Shown here: piece after piece, positions 25,342-35,281 of the stretch
Numbering within the stretch: position 1 is the stretch's first letter
Layout of the letters: each line of letters begins with the position of its first letter
Assembly (NCBI RefSeq): GCF_006438725.1
Contig: NZ_RCZD01000009.1
Coordinates: forward strand, 186,001-250,000
From: Ewingella americana
Lineage (GTDB): Bacteria > Pseudomonadota > Gammaproteobacteria > Enterobacterales > Enterobacteriaceae
Reading direction: 5' to 3'
Length of the DNA: 64,000 bases
The notes under the pieces: model-generated
Seen by the model: only the letters and a program-made list of their open reading frames with translations
Database searches by the model: none
Told to the model about the DNA's origin: nothing
Program-made: the position numbers and the translations under genes

Positions 25342-27723
25342 ATGTTTGAAACGCAAACCAAAGCGCTGTTTTCGCGCTCATGTGAGGTGGGTGAATTAAC
25401 GCTGCGTAAGTTGGTTTTCCCACACGACGCCGACCTGCTGCACGGCTGGATGAGCCAGCCTTACGCTCATTTCTGGGGCATGCAGGAGAGCCACCGTGAC
25501 GAAGTTGAAACCTTCTACCGCGACCTGACTATCAATAATCCGCGCGCCGCCCTGATCGGCGAGCACGACGGCAAACCGGCATTTTTGATCGAGTGCTATC
25601 CGGTGCAGGACGATCCGCTGCATGCGCATTACGACGTACAGCCTGGTGATATCGGTATGCACATTTTGCTATCACCGCCTGACCAACCTCTTGCGGGTTT
25701 CAGCTGGCAGGTCTTTTCCACCGTGATGGAATACCTGTTCAGCCTGCCGGACGTACTGCGCGTGGTGGTAGAGCCTGACGTGCGCAATGACAAAATCCAC
25801 CGGTTGAACAAACGCGCTGGTTTCCGCTATCAGCGCCAAATCAGGCTGCCGCATAAAACTGCCTGGCTGGCATTCTGCCAGCGCGAAGACTATTTATTGG
25901 CCCGCCAGAAGGAAAAAAACCTCATGAATACGCAATCTGCCATGCAAACCGGTCAGCATCTACAACCGCAGCACTGGGCCAAAGCCAACGCGCTGTTGCT
26001 GCGTAAATGTTTGTCCGAACTGGCTCATGAACGCCTCATCGAGCCGACGCTGATAAGCCAGTCAGGAGAATGGAGCAACTATCAGCTCGCCGCACCGGGC
26101 AGCGAAACCGAGTACCGTTTCCGCGCACGCCAGTTACCGCTCAACGACTGGCTGATTGCCGTCGATAGTATTCAACGCCTCGATAACCTGTCGCCACAGC
26201 CGCTGGATGCCTTGCAGTTCATCATTGAGTTCGCCGAACAGATCGGTATTTCGCAGGCCATGTTACCGACCTACATGGAAGAGATTTCCAGCACGTTGTA
26301 TGGCAGCGCGTGGAAGCTGGAGAACAACCGCACCACCGCCAGAGAGCTAAGCCAGGCGGATTTTCAGACTGTTGAAAGCAGCATGACCGAAGGCCACCCG
26401 AGCTTTATCGCCAACAACGGCAGGATTGGTTTTGACGCCGCTGACTACGTGCGATACACACCGGAAGCCGCCAGCCCGATGAAACTGGTGTGGGTGGCGG
26501 TGCATCATGACAAAGCGCATTTCGCCAGCGTAGAGAATTTGCCGTATGAGAAGCTGATTGCCGAAGAGTTAGGCGAAGCACAGATCCGCATCTTTACCGA
26601 AACGCTGACCGGTCGTGGCCTGGATCCGAGAAACTATTACTTCATGCCGGTACATCCCTGGCAGTGGCAGAACAAACTGCTCACCGTCTTTGCACCGGAT
26701 ATTGCGCGCAATTTCCTGATTTATTTGGGTCAAGGTGAGGATCACTATCTGGCGCAGCAGTCGATCCGCACCTTCTTTAACGCCAGCCAGCCGACGCATC
26801 GTTATGTGAAAACCGCCCTGTCGATCCTCAATATGGGCTTTATGCGCGGGCTGTCGCCGTATTACATGGCGACCACGCCAGGCATTAACGCATGGCTGGC
26901 CAAACTGGTGGAAAACGACGCCTACCTGCAGGCCAACGGTTTCAGCATCCTGCAGGAAGTGGCGTCGCTGGGTTATCACAACCACTACTTTGAGCAGGCG
27001 ATCAAAGGTGACAGTGCTTACAAAAAGATGTTTGCCGCACTGTGGCGTGAAAACCCAGTGGCATGGTTACAGCCCAATCAGCGTCTGATGACCATGGCCG
27101 CCCTGTTACATACCGACTTCAACGGCGACGCACTGATTGTTGAGATGATCCGCTCATCCGGTCTTGAAGCCGCCGGCTGGCTTAAACGCTATACCACCGC
27201 TTACCTCAGCCCGCTGCTGCACTGCTTCTATCACTATGACCTGGTGTTTATGCCACATGGCGAAAACCTGATCCTGTTGTTCGAAAACAACGTGCCGGTC
27301 AAAGCCTACATGAAAGATATCGCCGAGGAGATTGCGGTGATGAACCCGGATGCTGATTTACCGGAAATGGCCAAACGTCTGGCCGTGGATGTGCCGGAAG
27401 CGCTGAAAATCCTGTCGATTTTCACCGACGTTTTCGCCGGGGTGTTCCGCTTTATTTCGCGCATTCTGGAAGAACAGAACGTCATGCCCGCTGAGGATTT
27501 CTGGCGCGTGGTGGCCGATACCGTGCATGACTACCAGCAGCAGTATCCGCAACTGGCAGAGAAATTTGCCCGCTATGATCTGTTCTGCCCGGCGTTCACC
27601 CATTCGTGCCTGAACCGGCTGCAACTGGCGAACAACCAGCAGATGATCAATCTGTCTGACCCGGCGCAAAACCTCAAATTTGCCGGTACGTTGGATAACC
27701 CGATTGCCCGCTATAAAAACTGA
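25342..27723 (+). CDS. dfoC: Bifunctional acyltransferase / NIS siderophore synthetase (DfoC-like)
   Basis: Fusion protein of 793 residues. Residues 1 to about 190 are a GNAT acyltransferase of the IucB/AlcB type (LVFPHDADLLHGWM, HAHYDVQPGDIGMHILL, RVVVEPDVRNDKIHRLNKRAGF) expected to succinylate N-hydroxycadaverine. Residues about 195-793 are an IucA/IucC ATP-dependent synthetase (EGHPSFIANNGRIGFDAADY, MPVHPWQWQNKL, SIRTFFNASQPTHRYVKT, MPHGENLILLF) that joins the units and closes the ring to desferrioxamine E. The start at 25342 follows AAGGAG. At the junction, codon 195 is an ATG (25924) 10 nt after AAGGA, so a free synthetase could also be made. Confidence 0.92.
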   Translation: MFETQTKALFSRSCEVGELTLRKLVFPHDADLLHGWMSQPYAHFWGMQESHRDEVETFYRDLTINNPRAALIGEHDGKPAFLIECYPVQDDPLHAHYDVQPGDIGMHILLSPPDQPLAGFSWQVFSTVMEYLFSLPDVLRVVVEPDVRNDKIHRLNKRAGFRYQRQIRLPHKTAWLAFCQREDYLLARQKEKNLMNTQSAMQTGQHLQPQHWAKANALLLRKCLSELAHERLIEPTLISQSGEWSNYQLAAPGSETEYRFRARQLPLNDWLIAVDSIQRLDNLSPQPLDALQFIIEFAEQIGISQAMLPTYMEEISSTLYGSAWKLENNRTTARELSQADFQTVESSMTEGHPSFIANNGRIGFDAADYVRYTPEAASPMKLVWVAVHHDKAHFASVENLPYEKLIAEELGEAQIRIFTETLTGRGLDPRNYYFMPVHPWQWQNKLLTVFAPDIARNFLIYLGQGEDHYLAQQSIRTFFNASQPTHRYVKTALSILNMGFMRGLSPYYMATTPGINAWLAKLVENDAYLQANGFSILQEVASLGYHNHYFEQAIKGDSAYKKMFAALWRENPVAWLQPNQRLMTMAALLHTDFNGDALIVEMIRSSGLEAAGWLKRYTTAYLSPLLHCFYHYDLVFMPHGENLILLFENNVPVKAYMKDIAEEIAVMNPDADLPEMAKRLAVDVPEALKILSIFTDVFAGVFRFISRILEEQNVMPAEDFWRVVADTVHDYQQQYPQLAEKFARYDLFCPAFTHSCLNRLQLANNQQMINLSDPAQNLKFAGTLDNPIARYKN

Positions 27724-27750
27724 TCGTTCATCATTTTGACGTTATTTTCA

Positions 27751-27778
27751 GCGCGGTTTTCCCAGGCCGCGTTTTTTA
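27751..27778 (+). terminator. Terminator between dfoC and the exporter gene
   Basis: CGCGG / CCGCG flanks a 10-nt loop and is followed by TTTTTT. Transcription of the exporter gene may therefore depend on read-through or its own promoter. Confidence 0.7.
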
Positions 27779-27810
27779 ATTTTATTGGAAACACAAACGA
27801 GAGTGTCCCT

Positions 27811-29034
27811 ATGTCATCCGTATTCCAACCGGTTGAGCAGCTAAACCGTCGTCAATGGCTGTTCCCGTTATCGCTGGTGTTGTTCGAATTCGCCACTTAT
27901 ATTGCCCATGACATGATCCAACCCGGCATGTTGCAGGTGATCAGTGACTTCAGCGCCAGCGCAGACTGGGTTTCCACTTCACTGACGGCCTATTTATGTG
28001 GCGGTATCATGCTGCAATGGCTGCTTGGCCCGCTGTCTGACCGTATGGGTCGCCGTCCTGTGTTGCTGACCGGCGTGGGCTTTTTTATCGTCACCTGTCT
28101 GGGAACCTTGCTAACGCAAAGTATTGAGCAATTTATCCTGATGCGCTTTTTACAAGGTATGAGTCTGTGCTTTATTGGCGCGGTGGGTTACGCCGCTATT
28201 CAGGAAGCCTTCAGCGAAAGTTTGAGTATCAAACTGATGGCACTGATGGCCAATATTACGCTGATAGCCCCGTTGCTCGGGCCGCTGGCAGGGGCCGCCT
28301 TTATTCACTATGCGCCGTGGAAAACTATGTTTGCCCTGTTTGCGCTGGTGTCGCTCATTGCCTGGTGGGGGTTGTGGCGCAGTATGCCGGAAACTGCACC
28401 GCGCGACGGTCAGCCTTTTTCACTTCGCCGCGTGCTGGCGGATTACCAGCAGGTACTGACCAATAAACGCGTGGTATTGGGTTCACTGGCGATTGGTTTT
28501 GTGACATTACCGCTGCTGGCATGGGTGGCACAGTCGCCGGTGATTTTGATTCAGGATGCGGGAATGTCACCTCTCCAGTACGGCTGGTTGCAGGTGCCTA
28601 TTTTTGCCGGGCTGATCGCCGGTAATCTGCTACTGAGCAAACTGAGTGGCAAGGTGAACATCAGCACCCCCATCAGGCTTGGTGTTATTCCCGTGGTGGC
28701 GGGGCTGGGTATCACGGCCATTAGCGCAACCTTTTTCGAACATGCCTGGAGTGGCATCATTGCCGGACTCAGCCTGTATGCGCTGGGTTCGGGTCTGGTC
28801 AACGCCGGACTTTATCGCCTGACGCTGTTTGCCAGCCCGGTGGGCAAAGGCACTGTGGCAGCAGCGCTGGGGCTGATGACTATTCTGGTGTTTGCGCTCG
28901 GTATCGAAGTGGCGAAGCAGGTCTATTTTGCTGCGGGGAATGACGCGTTCAATCAGTTTGGATGGGTGAGTGGCATTATCGCTGCGCTGTTGATCATGGT
29001 GTTCCTGCGTTCAAGGGTGGCAGCAACACCATAG
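27811..29034 (+). CDS. MFS exporter, MdfA-like, probable siderophore efflux (DfoS-like)
   Basis: A 12-helix drug/H+ antiporter-type transporter of 407 residues. The start at 27811 (MSSVFQPVEQLNRRQWLFPLSLVLFEF) gives the MdfA-like N-terminus; an in-frame ATG further upstream lies inside the terminator. The acidic residue of MdfA helix 1 is kept in FEFATYIAHDMIQPGML, motif A is GPLSDRMGRRPVLL, and motif C is LIAPLLGPLAGA. The protein closely resembles E. coli MdfA. Its place after dfoC matches dfoS of the Pantoea dfoJACS cluster, so ferrioxamine export is the likely role. A multidrug exporter that happens to lie here is the alternative. Confidence 0.78.
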   Translation: MSSVFQPVEQLNRRQWLFPLSLVLFEFATYIAHDMIQPGMLQVISDFSASADWVSTSLTAYLCGGIMLQWLLGPLSDRMGRRPVLLTGVGFFIVTCLGTLLTQSIEQFILMRFLQGMSLCFIGAVGYAAIQEAFSESLSIKLMALMANITLIAPLLGPLAGAAFIHYAPWKTMFALFALVSLIAWWGLWRSMPETAPRDGQPFSLRRVLADYQQVLTNKRVVLGSLAIGFVTLPLLAWVAQSPVILIQDAGMSPLQYGWLQVPIFAGLIAGNLLLSKLSGKVNISTPIRLGVIPVVAGLGITAISATFFEHAWSGIIAGLSLYALGSGLVNAGLYRLTLFASPVGKGTVAAALGLMTILVFALGIEVAKQVYFAAGNDAFNQFGWVSGIIAALLIMVFLRSRVAATP

Positions 29035-29060
29035 AAAGCCTGTTTCTACTCATCACTAAA

Positions 29061-29097
29061 AACACAAAAGGCTGAGTTTATCTCAGCCTTTTGTGTT
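29061..29097. terminator. Bidirectional terminator between the exporter gene and lpxM
   Basis: A perfect 16-bp stem (AACACAAAAGGCTGAG and its complement) with loop TTTAT. The A-rich and T-rich arms let it work in both directions. Confidence 0.9.
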
Positions 29098-29108
29098 AAA
29101 TCTGCCGG

Positions 29109-30080
29109 TTACTTAGGGTAAAGCTCATCACGAGAATATGGCTCAATCTCGCCCGGCTTACGCGTCTTCAGTAATTTGAGAATCCAGGTGTACTGCTCCG
29201 GGTTTGGCCCAACCAACAGCTCAACTTCTTCATTCATGCGACGCGCAATCTGATGGTCATCGGCGGTCGCCAGATCATCCATTGGCGGACGGATATAAAT
29301 ATCCAGACGACTTTCACGCCCATTATAAACCGGGAACAACGGCACAATAGATGCGCGACAGACTTTCATCAAACGCCCGAGGGCCGGCAACGTCGCCTTG
29401 TATGTGGCGAAGAAATCCACAAATTCGCTGTGTTCTGCGCCGTGATCCTGGTCAGGCAGATAATAGCCCAAGTACCCCTGACGGACAGAGCTGATAAACG
29501 GTTTAATACCGTTATTACGCGCATGTAAACGCCCACCGTAACGGCGACGCACGCTATTCCACAGATAGTCGGTCAGCGGGTTTTTTTGATTATGGAACAT
29601 TGCCGCGATCGGCTGATCGCTGGCCGCCAGTAACATGGCAGGAATATCCACCGCCCAGGCATGTGGCACCAGGAAAATGACATTTTTACCCTCGGCCTGC
29701 ATCTGGTCGACAATCTCTTTGCCATGCCAGTGTACGCGATCGAGCACTTTTTCAGGTTTTCGGCAGGCCAGCTCAGCCATCATCACCATTGATTGCGCGG
29801 CGGTGGCGAACATCTGGTCAATAATATGCTCACGTTCGGCTTCGGCCACTTCCGGCATGCAGTACAGCAGATTGATCCGCGCGCGACGACGTGCACCTTT
29901 CGCCAGCTTCCCGGCCAGACGGCCAAGCGTGGCTAAAATAGGGTCACGGATTTTTGCGGGAACATACGCCATTCCCGCCATAGCGCCCACACCCAGCCAT
30001 ACCCCCCAATAACGTGGGTGATAAAAAGCTTTCTGGAATTGTGGAATAAATTCGACGGTCGATTTTTTTTCTGGCTGCAT
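29109..30080 (-). CDS. lpxM: Lipid A biosynthesis (KDO)2-(lauroyl)-lipid IVA acyltransferase
   Basis: Adds the last secondary acyl chain to lipid A at the inner membrane, completing hexa-acylated lipid A. The 323 residues start with a short cytosolic segment and one membrane-associated stretch ([18 protein letters not shown]). The catalytic HX4D motif is HAWAVD in [14 protein letters not shown], and the [15 protein letters not shown] region typical of LpxL/LpxM follows. In E. coli pykA and lpxM are neighbours; here the dfo locus separates them. Confidence 0.95.
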   Translation of the reverse strand: MQPEKKSTVEFIPQFQKAFYHPRYWGVWLGVGAMAGMAYVPAKIRDPILATLGRLAGKLAKGARRRARINLLYCMPEVAEAEREHIIDQMFATAAQSMVMMAELACRKPEKVLDRVHWHGKEIVDQMQAEGKNVIFLVPHAWAVDIPAMLLAASDQPIAAMFHNQKNPLTDYLWNSVRRRYGGRLHARNNGIKPFISSVRQGYLGYYLPDQDHGAEHSEFVDFFATYKATLPALGRLMKVCRASIVPLFPVYNGRESRLDIYIRPPMDDLATADDHQIARRMNEEVELLVGPNPEQYTWILKLLKTRKPGEIEPYSRDELYPK

Positions 30081-30260
30081 AAACGGCTCTGGCTACAGTG
30101 TTCTAAAGACAACAATCGTTCAATGATAAGTGCAGCGCATCAATTTGCAAACAAACTCACGATGTTGTTTTAATGAGGAAACGCCAATAACGGGCAAAAC
30201 AGCACGCATAATCCGTGCGTTTGCCCATCGACGGAAGTCAGAAACGACAGAGTCTACAAC

Positions 30261-31577
30261 TCAGTTCAGTTTCAATTGAGGAATAACCTGTTTCACGTTT
30301 GCCAGATATTCACTGCGATCCTTACCGGTCAACCCTTCAGAACGTGGCAATTTAGCCGTCAGCGGATTGACCGCTAACTGGTTAATCCACATTTCAAAGT
30401 GCAGGTGAGGCCCGGTCGAACGGCCTGTGTTACCGGACAATGCAATGCGATCGCCGCGTTTGATCTTCTGACCCGGTTTGACCAAAATTTTACGCAGATG
30501 CATATAGCGGGTCATGTACTGGCGGCCGTGGAGAATCGCCACGTAATTACCCGCCGCTCCCCCGTTTTTCGCCACCATAACCTCACCATCGCCGACTGCC
30601 AACACCGGTGTTCCGACAGGCACCGCGAAGTCAACGCCCCGGTGCGGCGCAACGCGGCCAGTGACCGGGTTCAGACGACGCGGGTTAAAGTTAGAGGAGA
30701 TACGGAACTGCTTGATGGTCGGGAAACGCAGGAAGCCACGCGCCAGCCCGCTGCCGTTGCGGTCATAAAATTTGCCGTCTTCGGCGCGGATAGCATAATA
30801 ATCTTTGCCGCTGCTGCGCATACGCACCCCCTGCAACTGGCTTTGCTCGCTTTTGCCATCCAGGACTTCACGCGACATCAACACGGCGAACTCATCACCT
30901 TTGCGCAATTTTTTAAAATCTAACTGCCACTGCAAGGCTTTGATGACCGAGCTGATTTCTCCGCTGGAAAGCCCGGCGGCTTTTGCGCTGGTGACAAAAC
31001 TGCCATCCAGACGCCCTTTCAGCACGTTGTCTTTCCACTCACCCGTCATGGTTTGCAGACTGGATTTAAAGCCGGTGCCGGAGCGGTCATAGGTGTAGGT
31101 TTCGCGACGGGATTTCTCCCAGGTCACGCGCTGCAACTCGCCATCGTCATTAATGGTCCATGACAGTTGCTGACCGATTTTCAGGTTACGCAGATCGCTG
31201 TCGGCGGAGGCCAGCGCAGCGATATCGGACATATCGATACCGTACTGGTTCAGAATACTGCTCAGCGTGTCGCCGGTGGAGACAACGTATTCGTGAACGC
31301 CGGTCTCTGACTCGACTTTTTCGTCGAGATCATCTTGCGGAATATCTTCAGCAGGTGGTGACTGGTCGATAGGTTCACTGGCTTCGGGAAGCAGTGAACG
31401 CACTTGTTCGCTGTCGAGCTCAATGTGTTTAACTATGGGGTTTTGTTCTGGGTGGTAAACGAACGGTTTCCAGACGGCCACGGCAAGCGTGACGACGGTA
31501 AGCGACCCCAGCATGACGCGGTGGGGCCGTGGAAGGTTGTTATACGCCAGAGCGATAGAACGGGCTATCAGCTGCAC
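30261..31577 (-). CDS. mepM: Murein DD-endopeptidase MepM
   Basis: Cuts the D-Ala-mDAP cross-links of peptidoglycan so new strands can be inserted. The 438 residues have an N-terminal membrane anchor (RVMLGSLTVVTLAVAVW, about 20-36), a LysM-type domain (HEYVVSTGDTLSSILNQYGI, about 94-140), an OapA-like middle, and a C-terminal M23 peptidase domain with zinc ligands in APHRGVDFAVP and GPHLHFEMW. The start is GTG, inferred from the match to the E. coli N-terminus. It lies 20 bp after znuA, so the two are likely one transcript under Zur control. Confidence 0.96.
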   Translation of the reverse strand: MQLIARSIALAYNNLPRPHRVMLGSLTVVTLAVAVWKPFVYHPEQNPIVKHIELDSEQVRSLLPEASEPIDQSPPAEDIPQDDLDEKVESETGVHEYVVSTGDTLSSILNQYGIDMSDIAALASADSDLRNLKIGQQLSWTINDDGELQRVTWEKSRRETYTYDRSGTGFKSSLQTMTGEWKDNVLKGRLDGSFVTSAKAAGLSSGEISSVIKALQWQLDFKKLRKGDEFAVLMSREVLDGKSEQSQLQGVRMRSSGKDYYAIRAEDGKFYDRNGSGLARGFLRFPTIKQFRISSNFNPRRLNPVTGRVAPHRGVDFAVPVGTPVLAVGDGEVMVAKNGGAAGNYVAILHGRQYMTRYMHLRKILVKPGQKIKRGDRIALSGNTGRSTGPHLHFEMWINQLAVNPLTAKLPRSEGLTGKDRSEYLANVKQVIPQLKLN

Positions 31578-31597
31578 TTAGATCTGTCCTTTTAATC

Positions 31598-32530
31598 TTA
31601 CTTCAGGCAGCTCACGTACTGGTCAGTCAGATGTGACAGGAAGTTCACATAACTGTCCTTACCCAATGCGATCCCGCTCCCCAGCGGATCCAATGTGCCC
31701 ATACGCACTGTTGTTCCCTGGGCAACGGCATTAATTACGGCCGGCCTGAATTGTGGTTCAGCAAAAACACAGACTGCTTTCTGCTCAACCAACTGAGTTC
31801 GAATGAGATGTAATCGCTGCGCACCGGGTTGAATCTCGGGATTGACCGTAAAGTGGCCAAGTGGCGAAAGGCCGAAATGTTTTTCAAAATAACCATAAGC
31901 ATCATGAAAAACGAAATATCCCTTACCCTGCACAGGCTGCAGCATCTTACCAAGGTTTTTGTCAACTTTTGTCAAGCTTTCTTCAAACTGTTTTAAGTTG
32001 GCGTCTAATTTGTCTTTCTTTTGTGGCATTAGTTCCAATAACTTTGCATGAATTGCGATCGCCGTCTGTTTGGCAATCTCTGGCGACATCCACACGTGCA
32101 TATTGTATTCACCGTGATGGTGCTCATCGTGCGCCCCATCGTGGCCCTGATCATGCGCATCCTCGTCATGATCGCCTTTCTGTAAAAGTGGTGTAACTGT
32201 GCTGAGTGTGGCGATGGTTACCTGACGATTTGGCGGCAACTGTGCGACAGACTTGGTCATAAACGCTTCCATCTCCGGCCCGACCCACACCACTAAATCT
32301 GCGCGGCGCATCTTTTGTAAATCTGATGGGCGTAGGGCAAAATCGTGCGGCGAGGCACCATCTGGCAGCAGGATCTCGGTAGGTGTTACGCCATCAGCAA
32401 TGGCTGAAGCAATAAACCCCAGCGGACGGACGGACGCTACGATTGCGGAATGGGCCGACGTTGCTGCAAAGCTAGACACTAACGCAGCGGCTAATAGCAT
32501 CCGTTTAACGGTATTTATGTTCTGTATCAT
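31598..32530 (-). CDS. znuA: High-affinity zinc-binding protein ZnuA
   Basis: Periplasmic zinc receptor of the ZnuABC importer. The 310-residue precursor has a signal peptide ending near [11 protein letters not shown]. Zinc ligands occur in [25 protein letters not shown] and [14 protein letters not shown] flexible His/Asp-rich loop (about 118-140, [19 protein letters not shown]) is the usual zinc-scavenging insert. Two C-terminal cysteines (AVCVFAE and the terminal YVSCLK) form the family's disulfide. It is divergent from znuC across a Zur-type site. Confidence 0.96.
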   Translation of the reverse strand: MIQNINTVKRMLLAAALVSSFAATSAHSAIVASVRPLGFIASAIADGVTPTEILLPDGASPHDFALRPSDLQKMRRADLVVWVGPEMEAFMTKSVAQLPPNRQVTIATLSTVTPLLQKGDHDEDAHDQGHDGAHDEHHHGEYNMHVWMSPEIAKQTAIAIHAKLLELMPQKKDKLDANLKQFEESLTKVDKNLGKMLQPVQGKGYFVFHDAYGYFEKHFGLSPLGHFTVNPEIQPGAQRLHLIRTQLVEQKAVCVFAEPQFRPAVINAVAQGTTVRMGTLDPLGSGIALGKDSYVNFLSHLTDQYVSCLK

Positions 32531-32579
32531 CTGGCGTTAACTCATCATCATTAAGGTGAAAACTGGTTATTTATGCGAA

Positions 32580-32601
32580 AACGCAATATTATAACATTCG
32601 A
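32580..32601. promoter_or_regulatory. Zur box between znuA and znuC
   Basis: On the minus strand GAATGTTATAATATTGCGTT resembles the E. coli znu operator, whose core is ATGTTATAATAT. It lies in the 95-bp divergent gap, so one site could repress both promoters when zinc is plentiful. Confidence 0.7.
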
Positions 32602-32625
32602 TTTGTTCTGCAAGACATCACTGAC

Positions 32626-33384
32626 ATGCCTACTTTAGCCACACTAGACAATATTTCGGTCACTTTCGGCTCCCGGCGCGTGCTGTCGGATATTTCACTG
32701 ACGCTGCAACCGGGCAAAATTCTTACCCTGCTCGGCCCTAACGGTGCAGGGAAATCTACCCTGGTGCGCGTGGTGCTCGGCCTGGTCGCGCCAACCAGCG
32801 GCACCCTGACCCGTCAATCCGATTTGCGCATTGGGTACGTGCCACAGAAACTCCATCTTGATGCCACTATGCCGCTGACCGTCAGCCGCTTTATGCGCCT
32901 GAAACCAGGCGTTAAACGCCAGGATATCTTACCGGCGCTGAAACGCGTGCAGGCCGCACATCTGCTTGACCAGCCGATGCAAAAACTTTCCGGTGGTGAA
33001 AACCAGCGCGTTCTACTGGCCCGCGCATTAATGAACAGCCCGCAACTTCTGGTTCTCGACGAACCCACTCAGGGCGTTGATGTTAACGGCCAGTTGGCGC
33101 TGTATAACCTGATTGACAGCCTGCGCTGCGAACTGGACTGCGCGGTGCTGATGGTCTCCCACGACCTGCATCTGGTGATGGCGAAAACCGACGAGGTTTT
33201 ATGCCTGAATGAACATATTTGCTGCTCTGGCTCGCCGGAAGTGGTGTCGATGCACCCTGAATTTATTGCCATGTTTGGTAACCGGGGTGCGGAGCAACTG
33301 GCTATTTATCGCCATCATCACAATCATCGTCACGATTTACAGGGAAAAGTTATTTTGCGTAATACCGGAGGCCGTGACGCATGA
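32626..33384 (+). CDS. znuC: Zinc ABC transporter ATP-binding protein ZnuC
   Basis: ATPase that powers zinc import through ZnuB. The 252 residues contain Walker [16 protein letters not shown] (near 36-50), signature [16 protein letters not shown] and Walker [13 protein letters not shown]. The C-terminal extension is histidine-rich ([11 protein letters not shown]), as in enteric ZnuC, and may sense or bind zinc. The stop overlaps the znuB start by 4 bp (ATGA), showing translational coupling. Confidence 0.97.
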   Translation: MPTLATLDNISVTFGSRRVLSDISLTLQPGKILTLLGPNGAGKSTLVRVVLGLVAPTSGTLTRQSDLRIGYVPQKLHLDATMPLTVSRFMRLKPGVKRQDILPALKRVQAAHLLDQPMQKLSGGENQRVLLARALMNSPQLLVLDEPTQGVDVNGQLALYNLIDSLRCELDCAVLMVSHDLHLVMAKTDEVLCLNEHICCSGSPEVVSMHPEFIAMFGNRGAEQLAIYRHHHNHRHDLQGKVILRNTGGRDA

Positions 33385-34166
33385 TTGAATTATTATTGCC
33401 CGGCTGGTTGGCCGGTATTCTGCTGGCAACGGCGGCGGGCCCGCTCGGCTCATTTGTGGTCTGGCGCCGTATGTCTTATTTTGGTGACACCCTCGCCCAC
33501 GCCTCGCTACTCGGCGTAGCCTTTGGTTTGCTGTTGAACGTGAATCCGTTTTACGCGGTGATCGTCGTGACCTTATTACTGGCGCTGCTGCTGGTGATTC
33601 TGGAGCGTAAACCCCATCTCCCCGTCGACACCCTGCTCGGTATTATGGCTCACAGCGCACTGTCGCTGGGTTTAGTGGTGGTCAGCCTGATGTCCAATGT
33701 GCGCGTTGACCTGATGGCCTATCTATTTGGTGATTTACTCTCCGTTACCCTCAGCGACATCTGGATGATTGGCGTTGGCGTAGTGATTGTGATTTCTGTG
33801 CTGTGCTGGCAATGGCGTTCACTGTTATCAATGACCATCAGCCCTGAACTGGCACACGTCGACGGTGTAAATCTTCAGCGTTCGCGCATTATTCTGATGC
33901 TGGTTACCGCGCTGACCATCGGCTTAGCCATGAAGTTTGTCGGGGCACTGATCATCACTTCGCTGTTAATCATTCCTGCGGCCACCGCACGCCGCTTCGC
34001 TAAAACGCCGGAACAGATGGCGCTGGCCGCTGTTGCCGTCGGCATTTTGGCCGTCACCGGCGGGCTGACCTTCTCTGCGTTTTACGACACACCAGCGGGT
34101 CCGTCGGTCGTGCTCAGTGCGGCCATCATGTTTATGCTGAGCCTGACGAAAAAACAGGTGGCGTAA
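33381..34166 (+). CDS. znuB: Zinc ABC transporter permease ZnuB
   Basis: Membrane channel subunit of ZnuABC, 261 residues, almost entirely hydrophobic with about eight membrane helices. The opening [30 protein letters not shown] matches the ABC-3 permease family, and the segment [22 protein letters not shown] contains the loop contacting ZnuC. It overlaps znuC by 4 bp and is followed by a strong bidirectional terminator. Confidence 0.97.
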   Translation: MIELLLPGWLAGILLATAAGPLGSFVVWRRMSYFGDTLAHASLLGVAFGLLLNVNPFYAVIVVTLLLALLLVILERKPHLPVDTLLGIMAHSALSLGLVVVSLMSNVRVDLMAYLFGDLLSVTLSDIWMIGVGVVIVISVLCWQWRSLLSMTISPELAHVDGVNLQRSRIILMLVTALTIGLAMKFVGALIITSLLIIPAATARRFAKTPEQMALAAVAVGILAVTGGLTFSAFYDTPAGPSVVLSAAIMFMLSLTKKQVA

Positions 34167-34203
34167 CTCCGTCTCTTTATGAAAATCGCTGCCTGCTGCT
34201 AAG

Positions 34204-34252
34204 CATCATTAAAAAACGGACGCCCAATGTGGCGTCCGCTTTTTTAATGATG
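34204..34252. terminator. Bidirectional terminator between znuB and ruvB
   Basis: A long hairpin: outer CATCATTAAAAAA pairs with TTTTTTAATGATG, inner CGGACGCC with GGCGTCCG, around a loop of about 6 nt. It serves both convergent genes. Confidence 0.9.
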
Positions 34253-34268
34253 TGCCAGCACTTGAGGC

Positions 34269-35273
34269 CTATTCGGGCCGCGTCATACCAAAGTGTTTAT
34301 AAGCATGATTGGTCGCCATACGACCGCGCGGCGTGCGCTGGATAAAACCTTGCTGGATCAGGAAAGGTTCAATCACATCTTCGATGGTTTCACGCTCTTC
34401 GCCAATGGCGGCAGCGAGGTTATCAAGGCCCACCGGACCGCCGGTAAATTTGTCGATAATCGCCAGCAGCAGTTTACGGTCCATATAATCGAAACCTTCG
34501 GCATCCACGTCCAACATATCCAGAGCGCCGTTGGCCGTATCACCGTTGATCGTGCCATCGCCTTTGACTTCGGCGAAGTCACGCACACGGCGCAGCAGTC
34601 GGTTAGCAATACGTGGCGTACCGCGTGAACGGCGGGCAATCTGATGCGCCCCTTCTTCGGAAAGTTGCAAACCCAGACAATTGGCGCTGCGCCCGACGAT
34701 GTGCTGTAAATCAGCAACCTGATAGAACTCCAGACGCTGAACAATACCGAAGCGGTCACGCAACGGTGATGTCAGGGAACCGGCACGGGTGGTTGCCCCC
34801 ACCAGCGTAAACGGTGGCAGATCAAGCTTGATAGAGCGCGCCGCGGGTCCTTCGCCAATCATGATATCCAGCTGATAATCTTCCATCGCCGGATATAAAA
34901 TCTCTTCGACAACTGGTGACAAACGGTGAATCTCATCAATGAACAGCACGTCATGCGGTTCAAGGTTGGTGAGCATCGCCGCCAGATCGCCGGCTTTTTC
35001 CAGCACAGGTCCAGAGGTGGTGCGTAAATTCACGCCCATTTCGTTGGCAACAATGTTCGCCAGCGTGGTTTTACCCAGACCCGGGGGGCCAAAGATCAAC
35101 AGGTGATCAAGCGCATCGCCGCGTTGTTTGGCCGCCTGAATGAATATTTCCATTTGCGAGCGGACATGGGGCTGACCGACATATTCAGAAAGCATCTTGG
35201 GGCGTATCGCCCGGTCGATGACTTCTTCTTCGGTGATCACATCAGGTGAAATCAGACGGTCGGCTTCTATCAT
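34269..35273 (-). CDS. ruvB: Holliday junction branch migration helicase RuvB
   Basis: Hexameric AAA+ motor that drives Holliday junction branch migration with RuvA. The 334 residues show Walker [17 protein letters not shown], Walker [13 protein letters not shown], the sensor 1 region [10 protein letters not shown], the arginine-finger region SPLRDRFGI, and the winged-helix C-terminus [20 protein letters not shown]. It lies 8 bp after ruvA, forming the ruvAB unit. I saw no convincing LexA box upstream of ruvA, although the E. coli operon is SOS-regulated. Confidence 0.98.
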   Translation of the reverse strand: MIEADRLISPDVITEEEVIDRAIRPKMLSEYVGQPHVRSQMEIFIQAAKQRGDALDHLLIFGPPGLGKTTLANIVANEMGVNLRTTSGPVLEKAGDLAAMLTNLEPHDVLFIDEIHRLSPVVEEILYPAMEDYQLDIMIGEGPAARSIKLDLPPFTLVGATTRAGSLTSPLRDRFGIVQRLEFYQVADLQHIVGRSANCLGLQLSEEGAHQIARRSRGTPRIANRLLRRVRDFAEVKGDGTINGDTANGALDMLDVDAEGFDYMDRKLLLAIIDKFTGGPVGLDNLAAAIGEERETIEDVIEPFLIQQGFIQRTPRGRMATNHAYKHFGMTRPE

Positions 35274-35281
35274 CTCTTACC

